A stretch of DNA of 64,000 nt from Vibrio pomeroyi (GTDB lineage Bacteria > Pseudomonadota > Gammaproteobacteria > Enterobacterales > Vibrionaceae): assembly GCA_041879425.1 (NCBI GenBank), contig CP090855.1, positions 1,674,001 through 1,738,000 of the forward strand. Reading direction: 5' to 3'. Numbering within the stretch: position 1 is the first letter of the stretch; every line of letters starts with the position of its first letter. The translations under genes were made by a program, and so were the position numbers. Of the stretch, positions 16,237 to 25,223 are shown piece by piece. The notes below the pieces were generated by a model, which saw nothing but the letters and a program-made list of their open reading frames with translations, was not told where the DNA came from and ran no database searches.

Positions 16237-17486
16237 AGATCAGACCAAGTTTAAGGATCTACGTTTTATTGGCGATTCTGGTTACAGGTGTCACGACGAT
16301 TCTGGTTCTGTCTGCATTGAGCGTAAAATACTTTGTCTCGGGTATGGATATCGCGATGCGTGGTTCTATGATTGCTCAAGCTCAGCAAGACGCGGTGAAA
16401 CCGGGCAAACCGATGAACAATCAAGAATTTACTGTAGCAACGCAATGGAGCGATCTTCCACAAAGCATCCAGAACAATCTTAAGCAGAACGAACTCCAAT
16501 TCAACCTCATCACAAAAATGATCATTGGTAAATCCATATTCTCACCTCCGGAAGAAGGTTATTTTGCCATGAAGGTGATGAAAGGTGATGAGATTCGATA
16601 TGTTTCTGCCGTATTTACTCAAAAGTCTGATCCCTATATGAATGATGATGGGCTTCCGCACTTTGTGACGATCTTTTTGACCGCATTAGGCGCGATTGCG
16701 CTGTTCGTTGTTATTCTGATTCTGGTATTACGTAAGGTGGCATCGCCTGTTGAACAGCTAAAGAATTGGGCTAAGTCGTTAGATAAAGATAACCTGAGTG
16801 AACCCACTCCCGATTTTCATTTCAGTGAGCTGAACACCTTGGCTAACATCATTCGTGATAGCTTAAGTTCGGTTCAAAGCAGCTTAGAACGAGAGCAGAA
16901 GTTCTTAGGCTATGCGAGTCACGAGTTACGCACCCCTATCGCTGTAACAAGAACTAACAGTGAACTGTTAGAGAAGCTGATTCAAAAAGGCAAGAGCCCA
17001 GAAAAGCAGCTTGAAGTGATAGACCGAATTAAGCGTGCGGGTTTCACAATGACAGACCTGACCGAGACCTTGTTGTGGCTAACTCGACAACAAGACAAAG
17101 ATTTACCTCTGGAAAACATACGTCTTGGCGACATGCTACAACAGATAAACCATGACTTAATCTATCTATTGAATGGAAAGGCTGTGGTCGTGAATATTGA
17201 AAGCGATGACACACAGTGCCAGTTGCCAGTAGGGCTCACCCGAATCGTATTAACTAACTTGATTCGTAATGCCTTTCAACACACAGGAAGCGGTACTGTA
17301 AACATGGTACAAGTCGGTTCAAAAGTGACCATTGTTAACCACAACACCGACGGCACGGTAGAAGACAATAATCTCGGCTTTGGTCTTGGGCTAGAGTTAA
17401 CCGAAAAACTGCTCGCACAATATCAATGGAAATATCACAACCAAGAGTTGGCGGGTGGTCGTGAAGTGTGGGTAGATTTCTCATAA
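16233..17486 (+). CDS. Sensor histidine kinase of the efflux-linked two-component system
   Basis: This 417-residue inner-membrane kinase has TM1 at about residues 9-31, a periplasmic domain of about 110 residues, and TM2 at about 144-166. A HAMP-like linker precedes the dimerisation helix with His230 in YASHELRTPIAV. The ATPase domain is short but has the N box (LTNLIRNAFQHT) and a GFGLGLELTEKLL lid; the usual DNGxG box is degenerate (NHNTDGTVEDN), so ATP binding may be unusual. It overlaps both neighbours: ATGA with the regulator and TAATG with the methyltransferase. Confidence 0.9.
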   Translation: MKIRPSLRIYVLLAILVTGVTTILVLSALSVKYFVSGMDIAMRGSMIAQAQQDAVKPGKPMNNQEFTVATQWSDLPQSIQNNLKQNELQFNLITKMIIGKSIFSPPEEGYFAMKVMKGDEIRYVSAVFTQKSDPYMNDDGLPHFVTIFLTALGAIALFVVILILVLRKVASPVEQLKNWAKSLDKDNLSEPTPDFHFSELNTLANIIRDSLSSVQSSLEREQKFLGYASHELRTPIAVTRTNSELLEKLIQKGKSPEKQLEVIDRIKRAGFTMTDLTETLLWLTRQQDKDLPLENIRLGDMLQQINHDLIYLLNGKAVVVNIESDDTQCQLPVGLTRIVLTNLIRNAFQHTGSGTVNMVQVGSKVTIVNHNTDGTVEDNNLGFGLGLELTEKLLAQYQWKYHNQELAGGREVWVDFS

Positions 17487-18103
17487 TGCATTGGCGTGAT
17501 CGTTTTAAGGTGTATTGGTATCACCGAAAGCAAACTAATCGTTGGCAGGGTGACAAGGCAAAGTCTTTAGGTTGGACTAACGAAGAGAGTCAATTGTGTC
17601 GCTTCGAAGTCATCGCACGCTCGGCCGACTTTGAAAAAAAGAGTGTTTTGGATTTGGGGTGTGGTTATGGAGAGTTATTCGAGCTGCTCGATAGTATCTA
17701 CCGCATTGAATCGTACACAGGTGTTGACCAACACGCCGATTTTCTTAAGAAGGCCAAGCAAAACTACACCGAAGCTCACTGCAAGTTTATTGCGGGTGAC
17801 ATGAGTAAGATGAACCTACAAACGCACGATGTGGTTATTGCCAGTGGCTCTCTGAACTATACCTCTCGTGATTCCGACTATCTGACTAACATGATTACTC
17901 GTATGTTTGGGCTAGCGAATCAGACAGTGATTTTTAATCTGCTCAATTCAAGCCAATATCCTTCGCGCAATACCTTGATGAGTTATCACCCTCAAGGCGT
18001 TTATCGTTTCTGTAAAACGCTGTGTGATGATGTCTCCTTAATAGAAGGTTACACAGAAGGGGATTTCACGATAGTGATGAATAAAGCCGCCTCTGAAGCT
18101 TGA
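17486..18103 (+). CDS. Class I SAM-dependent methyltransferase
   Basis: This 205-residue cytoplasmic protein has the AdoMet-binding glycine loop VLDLGCGYGELFELL and the acidic residue after strand 2 (YTGVDQHADFL), followed by FIAGDMSKMN and the motif IV region VVIASGSLNY. The start is the ATG at 17486, which shares one base with the kinase stop (TAATG). A longer frame from 17468 would overlap the kinase without a better start. It is co-transcribed with a two-component pair, which is unusual. The substrate is unknown. Confidence 0.85.
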   Translation: MHWRDRFKVYWYHRKQTNRWQGDKAKSLGWTNEESQLCRFEVIARSADFEKKSVLDLGCGYGELFELLDSIYRIESYTGVDQHADFLKKAKQNYTEAHCKFIAGDMSKMNLQTHDVVIASGSLNYTSRDSDYLTNMITRMFGLANQTVIFNLLNSSQYPSRNTLMSYHPQGVYRFCKTLCDDVSLIEGYTEGDFTIVMNKAASEA

Positions 18104-18148
18104 GGAGCGGCTATTCTGGTTTGATGTAGTAGTAATGGAACAGACATT

Positions 18149-18184
18149 AAAAAGCCGCAGGCCTCGAAAGGTGTGCGGCTTTTT
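18149..18184. terminator. Bidirectional intrinsic terminator
   Basis: AAAAAGCCGCA (18149-18159) pairs with TGCGGCTTTTT (18174-18184), between the convergent methyltransferase and DUF3541-like genes. Confidence 0.88.
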
Positions 18185-18211
18185 AGATTCTGTAGATAAA
18201 CCTTGGAGTTT

Positions 18212-19414
18212 CTATTTACTCAATGGTTGGTTTTCAATGAGCCCGTAAGGAATCGTCTTAAATACTTTTGGATTGCCCTTGAAAGTTGGCGCTTCGTTCA
18301 CTTGTTGCCAATCAAGCAGCATGATTGCCAATACGTTGCGGTGTTCGCCGTACTCAAGATCAAAGTCACCCGTGATAGACGGGATCATCCCATGTTTCTT
18401 GTCGATGGACGCTTGGATAGCGAGTCGAGTTTTCTCTACAACCGGGTCATCTTCTAGTCCTGCAAGTAGGAAGGTTAACCCAACCTCTGCAATCACATCT
18501 TCTTTTGCACGTAGCAGAATAGTATCGATGTTCTCTCTAAAGTAATCGTAGATCCATTGGTGTTCTTGTTCGCTCACTTGGTGTTGGTAGTATTCCGAAT
18601 CACCAAAGATCACATGTGTCATGCCATAGATTTTATTACCGTATTGCTGACTTGATAGCTTCTTGTCTTTGTCGTCTGGGTACGCTTTTTTGAAGGTATC
18701 AACGAACTCATCAACTACATCTTGCTCACCCAGCTGACGTAGCCAGTATACTTGGTTTGCAAGTTGAGCCGCCCACGCTTTCACCATGTCTTCATTGGTT
18801 ACGTAGCGAGAGAAATCATAGCGACGAATGATTTCACGCAGTTTGGCATCGTTCTTGTGTTCCAAGCCGTATTCGTTCGCACGCGCCATAGAACCTAGAA
18901 GGTCGACACCTAGGTACAGATACTCAGGCATGTGTTTGGTGATGTTGTAGCGTCGAACACTGCGTTCATCATCGTCGCCGACATAAGAAGCCACGCGTTT
19001 CTCTGAGTACAGTACGATTTGTTCCATGGTGTGAACATCATTCGACAGGCGGCTGAGCTTGCTTGATACGCGCGCCATATCACTCCACACCGCGGCAGAA
19101 TATTTGTCGTCTAATGTTTGTCGATACATACGCAAACCATAGTGACCCTCTTTGAATGCTGGCAGGGTGAAGAGTTGGCTTTCGTAGGTCGTGCGAATCA
19201 AATCGGCGGATTGTTTGAAAGATTGTTCTTGAGAGTAGAGAGAATCAGCTTGTGATTGAACATTTGGTACGCTTGTTGCTTGTTTGTTCTCTTGTATGTT
19301 AACACGCTCTTGTACGTTAACAGTCTGTTGCTCGTCAGAAGTCGCTTGTACTTGAAACGCTGCTGCTACGGAGGCTGATAACAAAGTGCACAGAGTGAGA
19401 GTTTTTAGCTTCAT
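18212..19414 (-). CDS. Secreted protein of a Vibrio-specific family (DUF3541-like)
   Basis: This 400-residue protein has a clear signal peptide (MKLKTLTLCTLLSASVAAAF, cut near VQA). A Gln/Asn-rich linker follows to about residue 60, then a long helical region with no catalytic motif that I recognise. The overall look (RTTYESQLFTLPAFKEGHYGLR, later YLYLGVDLLGSMARANEYG) matches a Vibrio family I recall as DUF3541; that assignment is from memory. It is probably periplasmic or exported. It is transcribed alone and divergently from the CHASE-GGDEF gene. Confidence 0.75.
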   Translation of the reverse strand: MKLKTLTLCTLLSASVAAAFQVQATSDEQQTVNVQERVNIQENKQATSVPNVQSQADSLYSQEQSFKQSADLIRTTYESQLFTLPAFKEGHYGLRMYRQTLDDKYSAAVWSDMARVSSKLSRLSNDVHTMEQIVLYSEKRVASYVGDDDERSVRRYNITKHMPEYLYLGVDLLGSMARANEYGLEHKNDAKLREIIRRYDFSRYVTNEDMVKAWAAQLANQVYWLRQLGEQDVVDEFVDTFKKAYPDDKDKKLSSQQYGNKIYGMTHVIFGDSEYYQHQVSEQEHQWIYDYFRENIDTILLRAKEDVIAEVGLTFLLAGLEDDPVVEKTRLAIQASIDKKHGMIPSITGDFDLEYGEHRNVLAIMLLDWQQVNEAPTFKGNPKVFKTIPYGLIENQPLSK

Positions 19415-19700
19415 GTTTGTAAGGTGCCAAGCTGATTAATTGTAAGTATAAAATAACACTGATGAATCCTTTAATGTAATATTTGGGTCAATACAATGTA
19501 AGCTTTAAAAGGTTCATTAAGGTTTTTTGATTTATTAATCAGTGTAGTTAACTCACAGTGAAGTGATGAATCGCTCAATAATGAAATGAGACCCAACGCA
19601 AAGTGTGGATTTTTAACTGCTTGTCGGCATACTGAAAGAATTAGCCAGAAATGAGCCGATTTAAGGCAGTAAACAGAACAAAAGTGTTAGAGGTTCGTGA

Positions 19701-21068
19701 ATGCCAAGTGGTTCTAGCAAGCAATTGCCTGCCAAATTATTATCTTTGTTGTTTTTCCTAGTGGTAGTGAGTGCTATCGAGTTTTTTCACGCCAAGGAAT
19801 TAACCTATCTTAAAAATGAATCCTATTCTGAGGCAAAAAAGCAGCTCTCGATTATTCGTTCTCGGATTGAAGCCGCGATCGTGTCAGATATGTATATCCT
19901 CAATAATTTCTCGACCTTAGTGACCATCAACCCCGATGGTGAGGTGAAAAATTGGGATAAGATTGCTGAGAATATCATTGAAGATGGCTTCCATATTCGA
20001 CTTATCGGACTCGCCAAAGACGACATTCTAAACTTTGTTTACCCGCTGGAAGGTAATGAGCAGGTTCTCGGTATTAATTATCGTGATCACCCAAACCAAT
20101 GGGAGTCGGTTGAGATAGCCCGTAATCTTGGTAACACCTTTATTGCGGGTCCTTTTGAGCTGTTTCAAGGTGGGCAAGCCTTAATTACACGCACGCCTAT
20201 TTTTAGAGATCCACCCTTTAATCAGAACTATTGGGGCGTATCGAGCGCTGTTATCGGCTTAGACGAGCTGTTTGAGGATGTTGGTATCGGCAAGATCGAG
20301 AATAAATATGAACTCGCTATTCGTGGTGCAAACAGTTCAGGTAAAGATGGCGCTGTCTTTTATGGCACTCAGGATGTGTTCGATAATGCGTTCGCCACTG
20401 AACAGGTGAGTTTCCCATACGGTGGTTGGTACCTTGCTCTCTCCGGTAACGAACATGTATTGATGGATGTGCCTTGGTACCGTGTTCATGGGGTGAGGCT
20501 GGTGGGTTACACCCTAATGCTGATTCTAGCGGTTGCTTACATCATGATTTACAGGCTCTATCGCATTGCGGATAGCCGTTCAATGCATGATGAACTGACG
20601 ATGCTACCTAATCGCCGTTATTTCATGTATAGCCTCAAGCAAGCGTTCAAAACGGTACAAAAACAGAAAACCAAAACCTTTGCGGTGGTTAACATCGACC
20701 TAGATTCCTTTAAAGCTATCAATGATACCTATGGTCACGCCGCAGGTGATAAAGTCTTGATTGAGTGTGCTAAACGAATTAAGAGCAAGCTGCGTACCTC
20801 AGATATTGTCGCGAGGATGGGCGGGGATGAATTCCTCGTTCTGTTACCGCGCATTATCGATGAAGAACATGTGGCATCGATTACTAATAAATTGCAAGGT
20901 GCGATCTGCGAAACACCTGTGGTTTATGAAACGCACTCAATTTATCTCAGAATCAGTGTTGGTTGGGTTGTTTATAACGACAGCTTCAATGATGTGGATG
21001 GCCTTTTAAAAGCCGCTGATGAAAAAATGTACGAGCAGAAGCGCCAGATAACCTCAACAGAATCTTAG
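19701..21068 (+). CDS. Diguanylate cyclase with CHASE-type sensor domain
   Basis: This 455-residue membrane protein makes cyclic-di-GMP from two GTP. TM1 is at about residues 10-28 and TM2 at about 268-288. The periplasmic region between them has CHASE-like features (NPDGEVKNWDKI, IGLAKDD, FVYPLEGNEQVLGINYRDHPNQW, TRTPIF). The GGDEF domain has an intact active site (RMGGDEFLVLL) and an inhibitory I-site RTSD five residues before it, so product feedback is expected. It is a single gene, divergent from the secreted protein. Confidence 0.93.
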   Translation: MPSGSSKQLPAKLLSLLFFLVVVSAIEFFHAKELTYLKNESYSEAKKQLSIIRSRIEAAIVSDMYILNNFSTLVTINPDGEVKNWDKIAENIIEDGFHIRLIGLAKDDILNFVYPLEGNEQVLGINYRDHPNQWESVEIARNLGNTFIAGPFELFQGGQALITRTPIFRDPPFNQNYWGVSSAVIGLDELFEDVGIGKIENKYELAIRGANSSGKDGAVFYGTQDVFDNAFATEQVSFPYGGWYLALSGNEHVLMDVPWYRVHGVRLVGYTLMLILAVAYIMIYRLYRIADSRSMHDELTMLPNRRYFMYSLKQAFKTVQKQKTKTFAVVNIDLDSFKAINDTYGHAAGDKVLIECAKRIKSKLRTSDIVARMGGDEFLVLLPRIIDEEHVASITNKLQGAICETPVVYETHSIYLRISVGWVVYNDSFNDVDGLLKAADEKMYEQKRQITSTES

Positions 21069-21218
21069 TTGCGATTAGAATTTAGTTGCTGAATGTGGGG
21101 AAAAGCCTCAGAATACCGCGCTTTGCTCCATATCAATCATCTGATCAGCAAAAGCTGTAGCAACGCCATTTTTACGGTGTTGCTCATACTAAATGTTATT
21201 CAACTGAGAAAATAATCT

Positions 21219-22886
21219 ATGAGTTTTACCTCCCTTGGCCTTTCTGAACCGATCCTTAAAGCTATTGAAGCACAAGGTTACGATAAGCCATCACCAATCC
21301 AAGAGAAAGCCGTACCAGCTGTCCTAACGGGCAAAGATGTTATGGCCGCTGCTCAAACAGGTACAGGTAAAACTGCAGGCTTCACGCTACCTATTCTTGA
21401 AATCTTATCAAAAGGCACTCGCGTACGTCAGAATCAAGTTCGTGCGCTTGTGTTAACTCCAACTCGTGAACTTGCTGCGCAAGTGAATGGCAGCGTAGTT
21501 AAGTACGGTATTAACTTACCTTTGACTTCTACCGTTGTGTTTGGTGGCGTGAAAATTAACCCTCAGATGCAAAAATTGCGTAAAGGTAGTGATGTGCTGG
21601 TGGCAACACCGGGTCGTCTACTTGACCTATACAACCAAAATGCAGTGCGTTTCGATCAACTAGAGATCCTAGTGCTAGACGAAGCGGACCGTATGCTAGA
21701 CATGGGTTTCATCCGTGACATCCGTAAGATCTTGGCTTTCTTACCTAAGAAACGTCAGAACCTACTGTTCTCTGCGACTTTCTCTGATGATATCCGTAGC
21801 TTGGCAAAAGGCCTGGTGAATAACCCAGTTGAGATCTCGGTAAGCCCTGCAAACTCTACGGCGAAAACCGTTGAGCAAAGCATCTACCCAGTAGATAAAA
21901 AGAAAAAGAGCGCAATGCTAGCGAAGCTAATCAAAGACAATGATTGGCGACAAGTACTGGTATTCAGCAAAACAAAACACGGTGCTAACAAGCTTGCTCG
22001 TTTCCTTGAAGAGCAAGACATCACTGCTGCGCCTATTCACGGTAACAAGAGCCAGGGCGCGCGTACCAAAGCCTTAGAGAACTTCAAAACGGGTAAGGTT
22101 CGAGTGCTTGTAGCGACAGACATCGCAGCACGTGGTATCGATATCCCACAACTGCCTCAAGTGGTTAACTTCGACCTTCCTCATGTATCAGAAGACTATG
22201 TACACCGTATTGGTCGTACAGGCCGTGCTGGTGAAGTGGGTAAAGCTATCTCATTAGTTTGTGCTGATGAAGTGGGTGAACTGTTCGGTATTGAGCGCCT
22301 GATTCAACAAGTGCTAGAGCGTCGTGAACTTGAAGGCTTCTCGCCAGTAAACAAGCTGCCAGAGTCTCGTTTGGATACACGTCCAATCAAGCCTAAGAAG
22401 CCGAAGAAAGCGAAACAACCACGTGAACATGCAGACGGTCAACGTTCTGGTGACAACGCTCGTGGTCACAAGCCAGCAGGCAAGAACAAGCGTCACGTAC
22501 CGGGTACAGGTTCTGCGCCAAAGCGTAAGCCAACATCTGGTAAGAAACCTGCTGAAAATAACGCAGCAGCGGGCGAAGACAAGTCTGTAAGAAACAACGG
22601 CAGCAACTTCAAGCGCGGTAGTGCAGGCAATAAGCCTTCTGCGAACAAAGCAGGTAACCAAAACACTTTAAGCAAGCCAAGCGGTGCGGGTAAAGCAAAC
22701 GGTTCTGGCAAGCCAAAAAGCTCAGGTCAGTCAAACAATACAAGCAAGCCAAACAACGCGGGTAAACCAGCAGGCAAACCTAAGAAGTCAGGTTACGGTG
22801 GCAGCTATGGCCCAAGCAAGTCATCGAATAAGCCTTCGACAAACAAACCGTCTCGAAGCCGCTCTAAGCCAGCTCCTCAGAAGTAA
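21219..22886 (+). CDS. rhlE: DEAD-box RNA helicase RhlE
   Basis: The 555-residue protein's core (residues 1-380) matches RhlE closely: Q motif GYDKPSPIQ, Walker A AQTGTGKT, PTRELAAQ, DEAD in VLDEADRMLDMGF, SAT in LFSATFSDD, and HRIGRTGRAGE. It unwinds RNA in ribosome or mRNA turnover. The tail from about 390 to the end is a long low-complexity basic region rich in Lys, Gly, Pro, Ser and Asn (repeats of the SGKPK/NKPS kind), longer than in E. coli RhlE, and probably an RNA-binding disordered arm. A hairpin AGCAACGCC/GGTGTTGCT at 21159-21184 lies in the leader. Confidence 0.95.
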   Translation: MSFTSLGLSEPILKAIEAQGYDKPSPIQEKAVPAVLTGKDVMAAAQTGTGKTAGFTLPILEILSKGTRVRQNQVRALVLTPTRELAAQVNGSVVKYGINLPLTSTVVFGGVKINPQMQKLRKGSDVLVATPGRLLDLYNQNAVRFDQLEILVLDEADRMLDMGFIRDIRKILAFLPKKRQNLLFSATFSDDIRSLAKGLVNNPVEISVSPANSTAKTVEQSIYPVDKKKKSAMLAKLIKDNDWRQVLVFSKTKHGANKLARFLEEQDITAAPIHGNKSQGARTKALENFKTGKVRVLVATDIAARGIDIPQLPQVVNFDLPHVSEDYVHRIGRTGRAGEVGKAISLVCADEVGELFGIERLIQQVLERRELEGFSPVNKLPESRLDTRPIKPKKPKKAKQPREHADGQRSGDNARGHKPAGKNKRHVPGTGSAPKRKPTSGKKPAENNAAAGEDKSVRNNGSNFKRGSAGNKPSANKAGNQNTLSKPSGAGKANGSGKPKSSGQSNNTSKPNNAGKPAGKPKKSGYGGSYGPSKSSNKPSTNKPSRSRSKPAPQK

Positions 22887-22979
22887 TCTTTTCTGAGATA
22901 TTGAAAGAGCAACGAACGAGAGTCGCTTTATAAAAAGGCGTCTCGTTGACTAAGTTCTTTCTGTCATAGAAATCGAATA

Positions 22980-23015
22980 AACGCGAATATTGAATCTCAA
23001 TGTTCGCGTTTTTTT
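22980..23015 (+). terminator. Intrinsic terminator after rhlE
   Basis: A 14-bp stem AACGCGAATATTGA / TCAATGTTCGCGTT (22980-22993 with 22997-23010, one T-G wobble) has a 3-base loop and is followed by a T tract. A second hairpin without a T tract lies upstream (22915-22947). Confidence 0.92.
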
Positions 23016-23158
23016 ATGCCTGTTATTTTGCAATTTGAGAGTGTGGTAGGTGAGGGTAAAACTGTTGAATCTATTGATAAATTGGACTTTAGAGGAAGAG
23101 TAACGAATCTTTAATGATTTTTTAATAACAACATAATCACTAGCGTTTTTGTGGGTTT

Positions 23159-23171
23159 TTGCAATTTGCAA
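23159..23171. promoter_or_regulatory. LuxO-type enhancer site for the first qrr gene
   Basis: TTGCAATTTGCAA is a perfect TTGCA-N3-TGCAA palindrome, the LuxO recognition pattern, about 100 bases upstream of the transcription start. A further TTTGCAA half-site lies near 23178-23184. Confidence 0.75.
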
Positions 23172-23246
23172 TTCCAGTTTGCAAAACAAACAAGAATTTA
23201 CGGCTAATACGTGTCCAGATGCGTAGTAAATACGTGTTTTAAAAGT

Positions 23247-23262
23247 TGGCACGTATGCTGCA
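23247..23262 (+). promoter_or_regulatory. Sigma-54 (-24/-12) promoter of the first qrr gene
   Basis: TGGCACGTATGCTGCA has GG and GC in the -24/-12 register. Counting from it puts +1 at T23273, exactly the first base of the Qrr TGACCC sequence. Confidence 0.88.
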
Positions 23263-23272
23263 TTAGTAATGG

Positions 23273-23379
23273 TGACCCTTCTTAAGCCGAGGGTCACCTA
23301 GCCAACTGACGTTGTTAGTGAACCTTTATTGTTCACACAAAATATATGACCAATCACCCTTTTGTGATTGGTTTTTTTT
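23273..23379 (+). ncRNA. qrr: Qrr quorum-regulatory small RNA (copy 1)
   Basis: The 107-base RNA has all Qrr hallmarks: stem-loop 1 (TGACCC...GGGTCA), the conserved target-pairing stretch CTAGCCAACTGACGTTGTTA, stem-loop 2 (GTGAAC...GTTCAC), and a terminator CCAATCAC/GTGATTGG (23350-23371) with eight Ts. In Vibrio, phosphorylated LuxO with sigma-54 activates qrr at low cell density. With Hfq the RNAs repress the luxR/hapR-type mRNA and others and activate aphA-type mRNA. Promoter, LuxO site and 5' end all agree. Which numbered Qrr it is cannot be decided here. Confidence 0.95.
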
Positions 23380-23521
23380 GCCTGAATTTTAGGTTCTATT
23401 TGTTTTATTGCTTTTTACTAATGGTCGTTGCTCTATTAAAGCCAATCAGGCCAAATCAAAGCTAACCAGACAAAATAAGTAGAACACAATAATTGCTTAT
23501 CATGCTCGCACCTCAATTGCT

Positions 23522-25039
23522 TTAACACTCACCACACTTTGAGTAACAGCTTGGTTGGCGTGGGCATTCTCCGCCTCTGGAGCAGATAAGCCTCGCCTCT
23601 GTCTCTATCCCACGTTCAATCCAATTTATATTTAGAATCTTGGCTATTGTCGTGAGATCTTTCTTGATGTTACGCGGTATTGCTACAGAGCCGCCATTGT
23701 TGACGCATGACGCTTTAAGCTGCTCTGCTATTTCTCTCGAATTACCGCCTTGAGCATCAATCGCAGGGTTGAGATCTATACCAGCACACAAAACGCGATT
23801 GTTACCCGCTGGATCCGTCATATTGATGGATTCACAGCAGTAGATTCTTGGCTCATCACCCACATTCAAAATGGAGATTTGAGCAGAGCTACCCGCTCTA
23901 GGTTCAGATAATCGACGGAACACGGCCCAATGTTGACATGGGTCAGCGACCGTTCTCATATTCCCCCAAGGAAGTGGAATCCCGTTCCCGCGGTATACCG
24001 CCTTGAGTTTCCCCGGTCCATAAGCATCAAAGTAGTGCCAGTGAGGGTAGGGCGATACTACCGTCATTCGACGCATCGCAACAGAGGGGGAAACCCCTGC
24101 TCTTTTGTGAACGTCGATTTCGTAACCAGTACGATCAAGAAGTTGTCGGAATGGGACTTTCGGGCATAACAGCGCGCCAGCAAAGAAGCTAGATTCAAAA
24201 TCACGCCATGCTTGAAGAATGTCTTGAGAGTTGAGTTGGGAAGAGCCTGACACTTGGTTGTCGTCCCATGTGTTGTTATTGCCAACAGACAACACACTCT
24301 TTAATCCTTCTTTGCTATGCAAAATGCAATGGCCGATATAAACCGACAGATCGTATTTCAGACGAGTTGGGTACTCTTTAAGAATCTCGTTTAAGAAAAT
24401 CGTACCTGGGGGTTCAAAGAACGAGGTCACTAACTGCTTGGCGTTGATGCCTAGCTCATCGACCACATCTTGCGGTGTGCGTGTTACCCAGCGGATATTG
24501 ATTCCAAGCGTTCTCGCGATGTCTATGAGGTCTTCTACGCTGAGGTTGAGGCGTTTTAGGCCAACTTCCTCTGCAGCACGCTCAAGGTCAGGGAAGTGGT
24601 TCTGATTGCTCTCTTGGTGTGCTCGAATCAATAGATGTGCAAACTGGCGACCAGAGATACCAGTTTGTGACAACATCTCGGGTATGGCAATTTGCAGGAT
24701 GTCGTTGGAGAAAAGAAAGCTAGGCTCGAGCGCCATACCGCTTATCCCGCCGCGATTCCCTTTATCTGGAGCTATGGCTTGTTGTTCTGATTCGTCGTCG
24801 AGAAACCACGTAGGGTTCTTCTGAAAGACCTGCGCGATCACTTCCAGCATGTCGATGCTTGGCACCCGCTTTCCACGTTCAATCATTGAAAGGTAAGAAA
24901 CGGAAGGCGCGTATTCTGGGTTGATTCTAATACAACGCGCAGACAGGTCTTCCATCGTTAAATGGTTACGCTTCCTAAGGTTACGTATTTTCGTACCTAG
25001 GAAATGTGACTGACGAACTAAACTTTTTGACAAGGCCAT
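23522..25039 (-). CDS. XRE-family transcriptional regulator, DUF3612/ScfR-like
   Basis: This regulator has about 505 residues. An N-terminal helix-turn-helix (LGTKIRNLRKRNHLTMEDLSARC...VSYLSMIERGKRVPSIDMLEVI) is joined to a long ligand-sensing region like that of short-chain fatty acyl (MccR/ScfR-type) regulators, including a central domain with FFAGALLCPKVPFRQLLDRTGYEI. The C terminus carries a cysteine cluster (C-X5-C-X5-C-X3-C-X2-C) able to bind metal or an Fe-S cluster. I chose ATG at 25039 over GTG at 25054, since the 14-bp-spaced repeats lie directly before it. It is divergent from the malate synthase-like gene, which it probably controls. Confidence 0.85.
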   Translation of the reverse strand: MALSKSLVRQSHFLGTKIRNLRKRNHLTMEDLSARCIRINPEYAPSVSYLSMIERGKRVPSIDMLEVIAQVFQKNPTWFLDDESEQQAIAPDKGNRGGISGMALEPSFLFSNDILQIAIPEMLSQTGISGRQFAHLLIRAHQESNQNHFPDLERAAEEVGLKRLNLSVEDLIDIARTLGINIRWVTRTPQDVVDELGINAKQLVTSFFEPPGTIFLNEILKEYPTRLKYDLSVYIGHCILHSKEGLKSVLSVGNNNTWDDNQVSGSSQLNSQDILQAWRDFESSFFAGALLCPKVPFRQLLDRTGYEIDVHKRAGVSPSVAMRRMTVVSPYPHWHYFDAYGPGKLKAVYRGNGIPLPWGNMRTVADPCQHWAVFRRLSEPRAGSSAQISILNVGDEPRIYCCESINMTDPAGNNRVLCAGIDLNPAIDAQGGNSREIAEQLKASCVNNGGSVAIPRNIKKDLTTIAKILNINWIERGIETEARLICSRGGECPRQPSCYSKCGEC

Positions 25040-25041
25040 AT

Positions 25042-25079
25042 TTGTAAAATTCACATTGTAAAATTTTTGTTGTGAAATT
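25042..25079. repeat. Three 14-bp-spaced direct repeats, likely operator
   Basis: TTGTAAAATT occurs at 25042-25051 and 25056-25065 and TTGTGAAATT at 25070-25079, each 14 bases after the last, with a partial fourth (TGTAAAAA) next. They sit immediately before the regulator start, in the divergent promoter region. This suggests autoregulation and control of the malate synthase-like gene. Confidence 0.6.
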
Positions 25080-25223
25080 GTATGTAAAAAACCGCTAATC
25101 TACAAACTAAGCAATTCACAAAATGACAAATAAATTAAACGTTAGTTTGGAATAATTGCTCTAGGACACATTTTTGCGTTACAAATCGGTGGCTTTCACC
25201 GGACTGGTCAAGAGGGAAAGACT

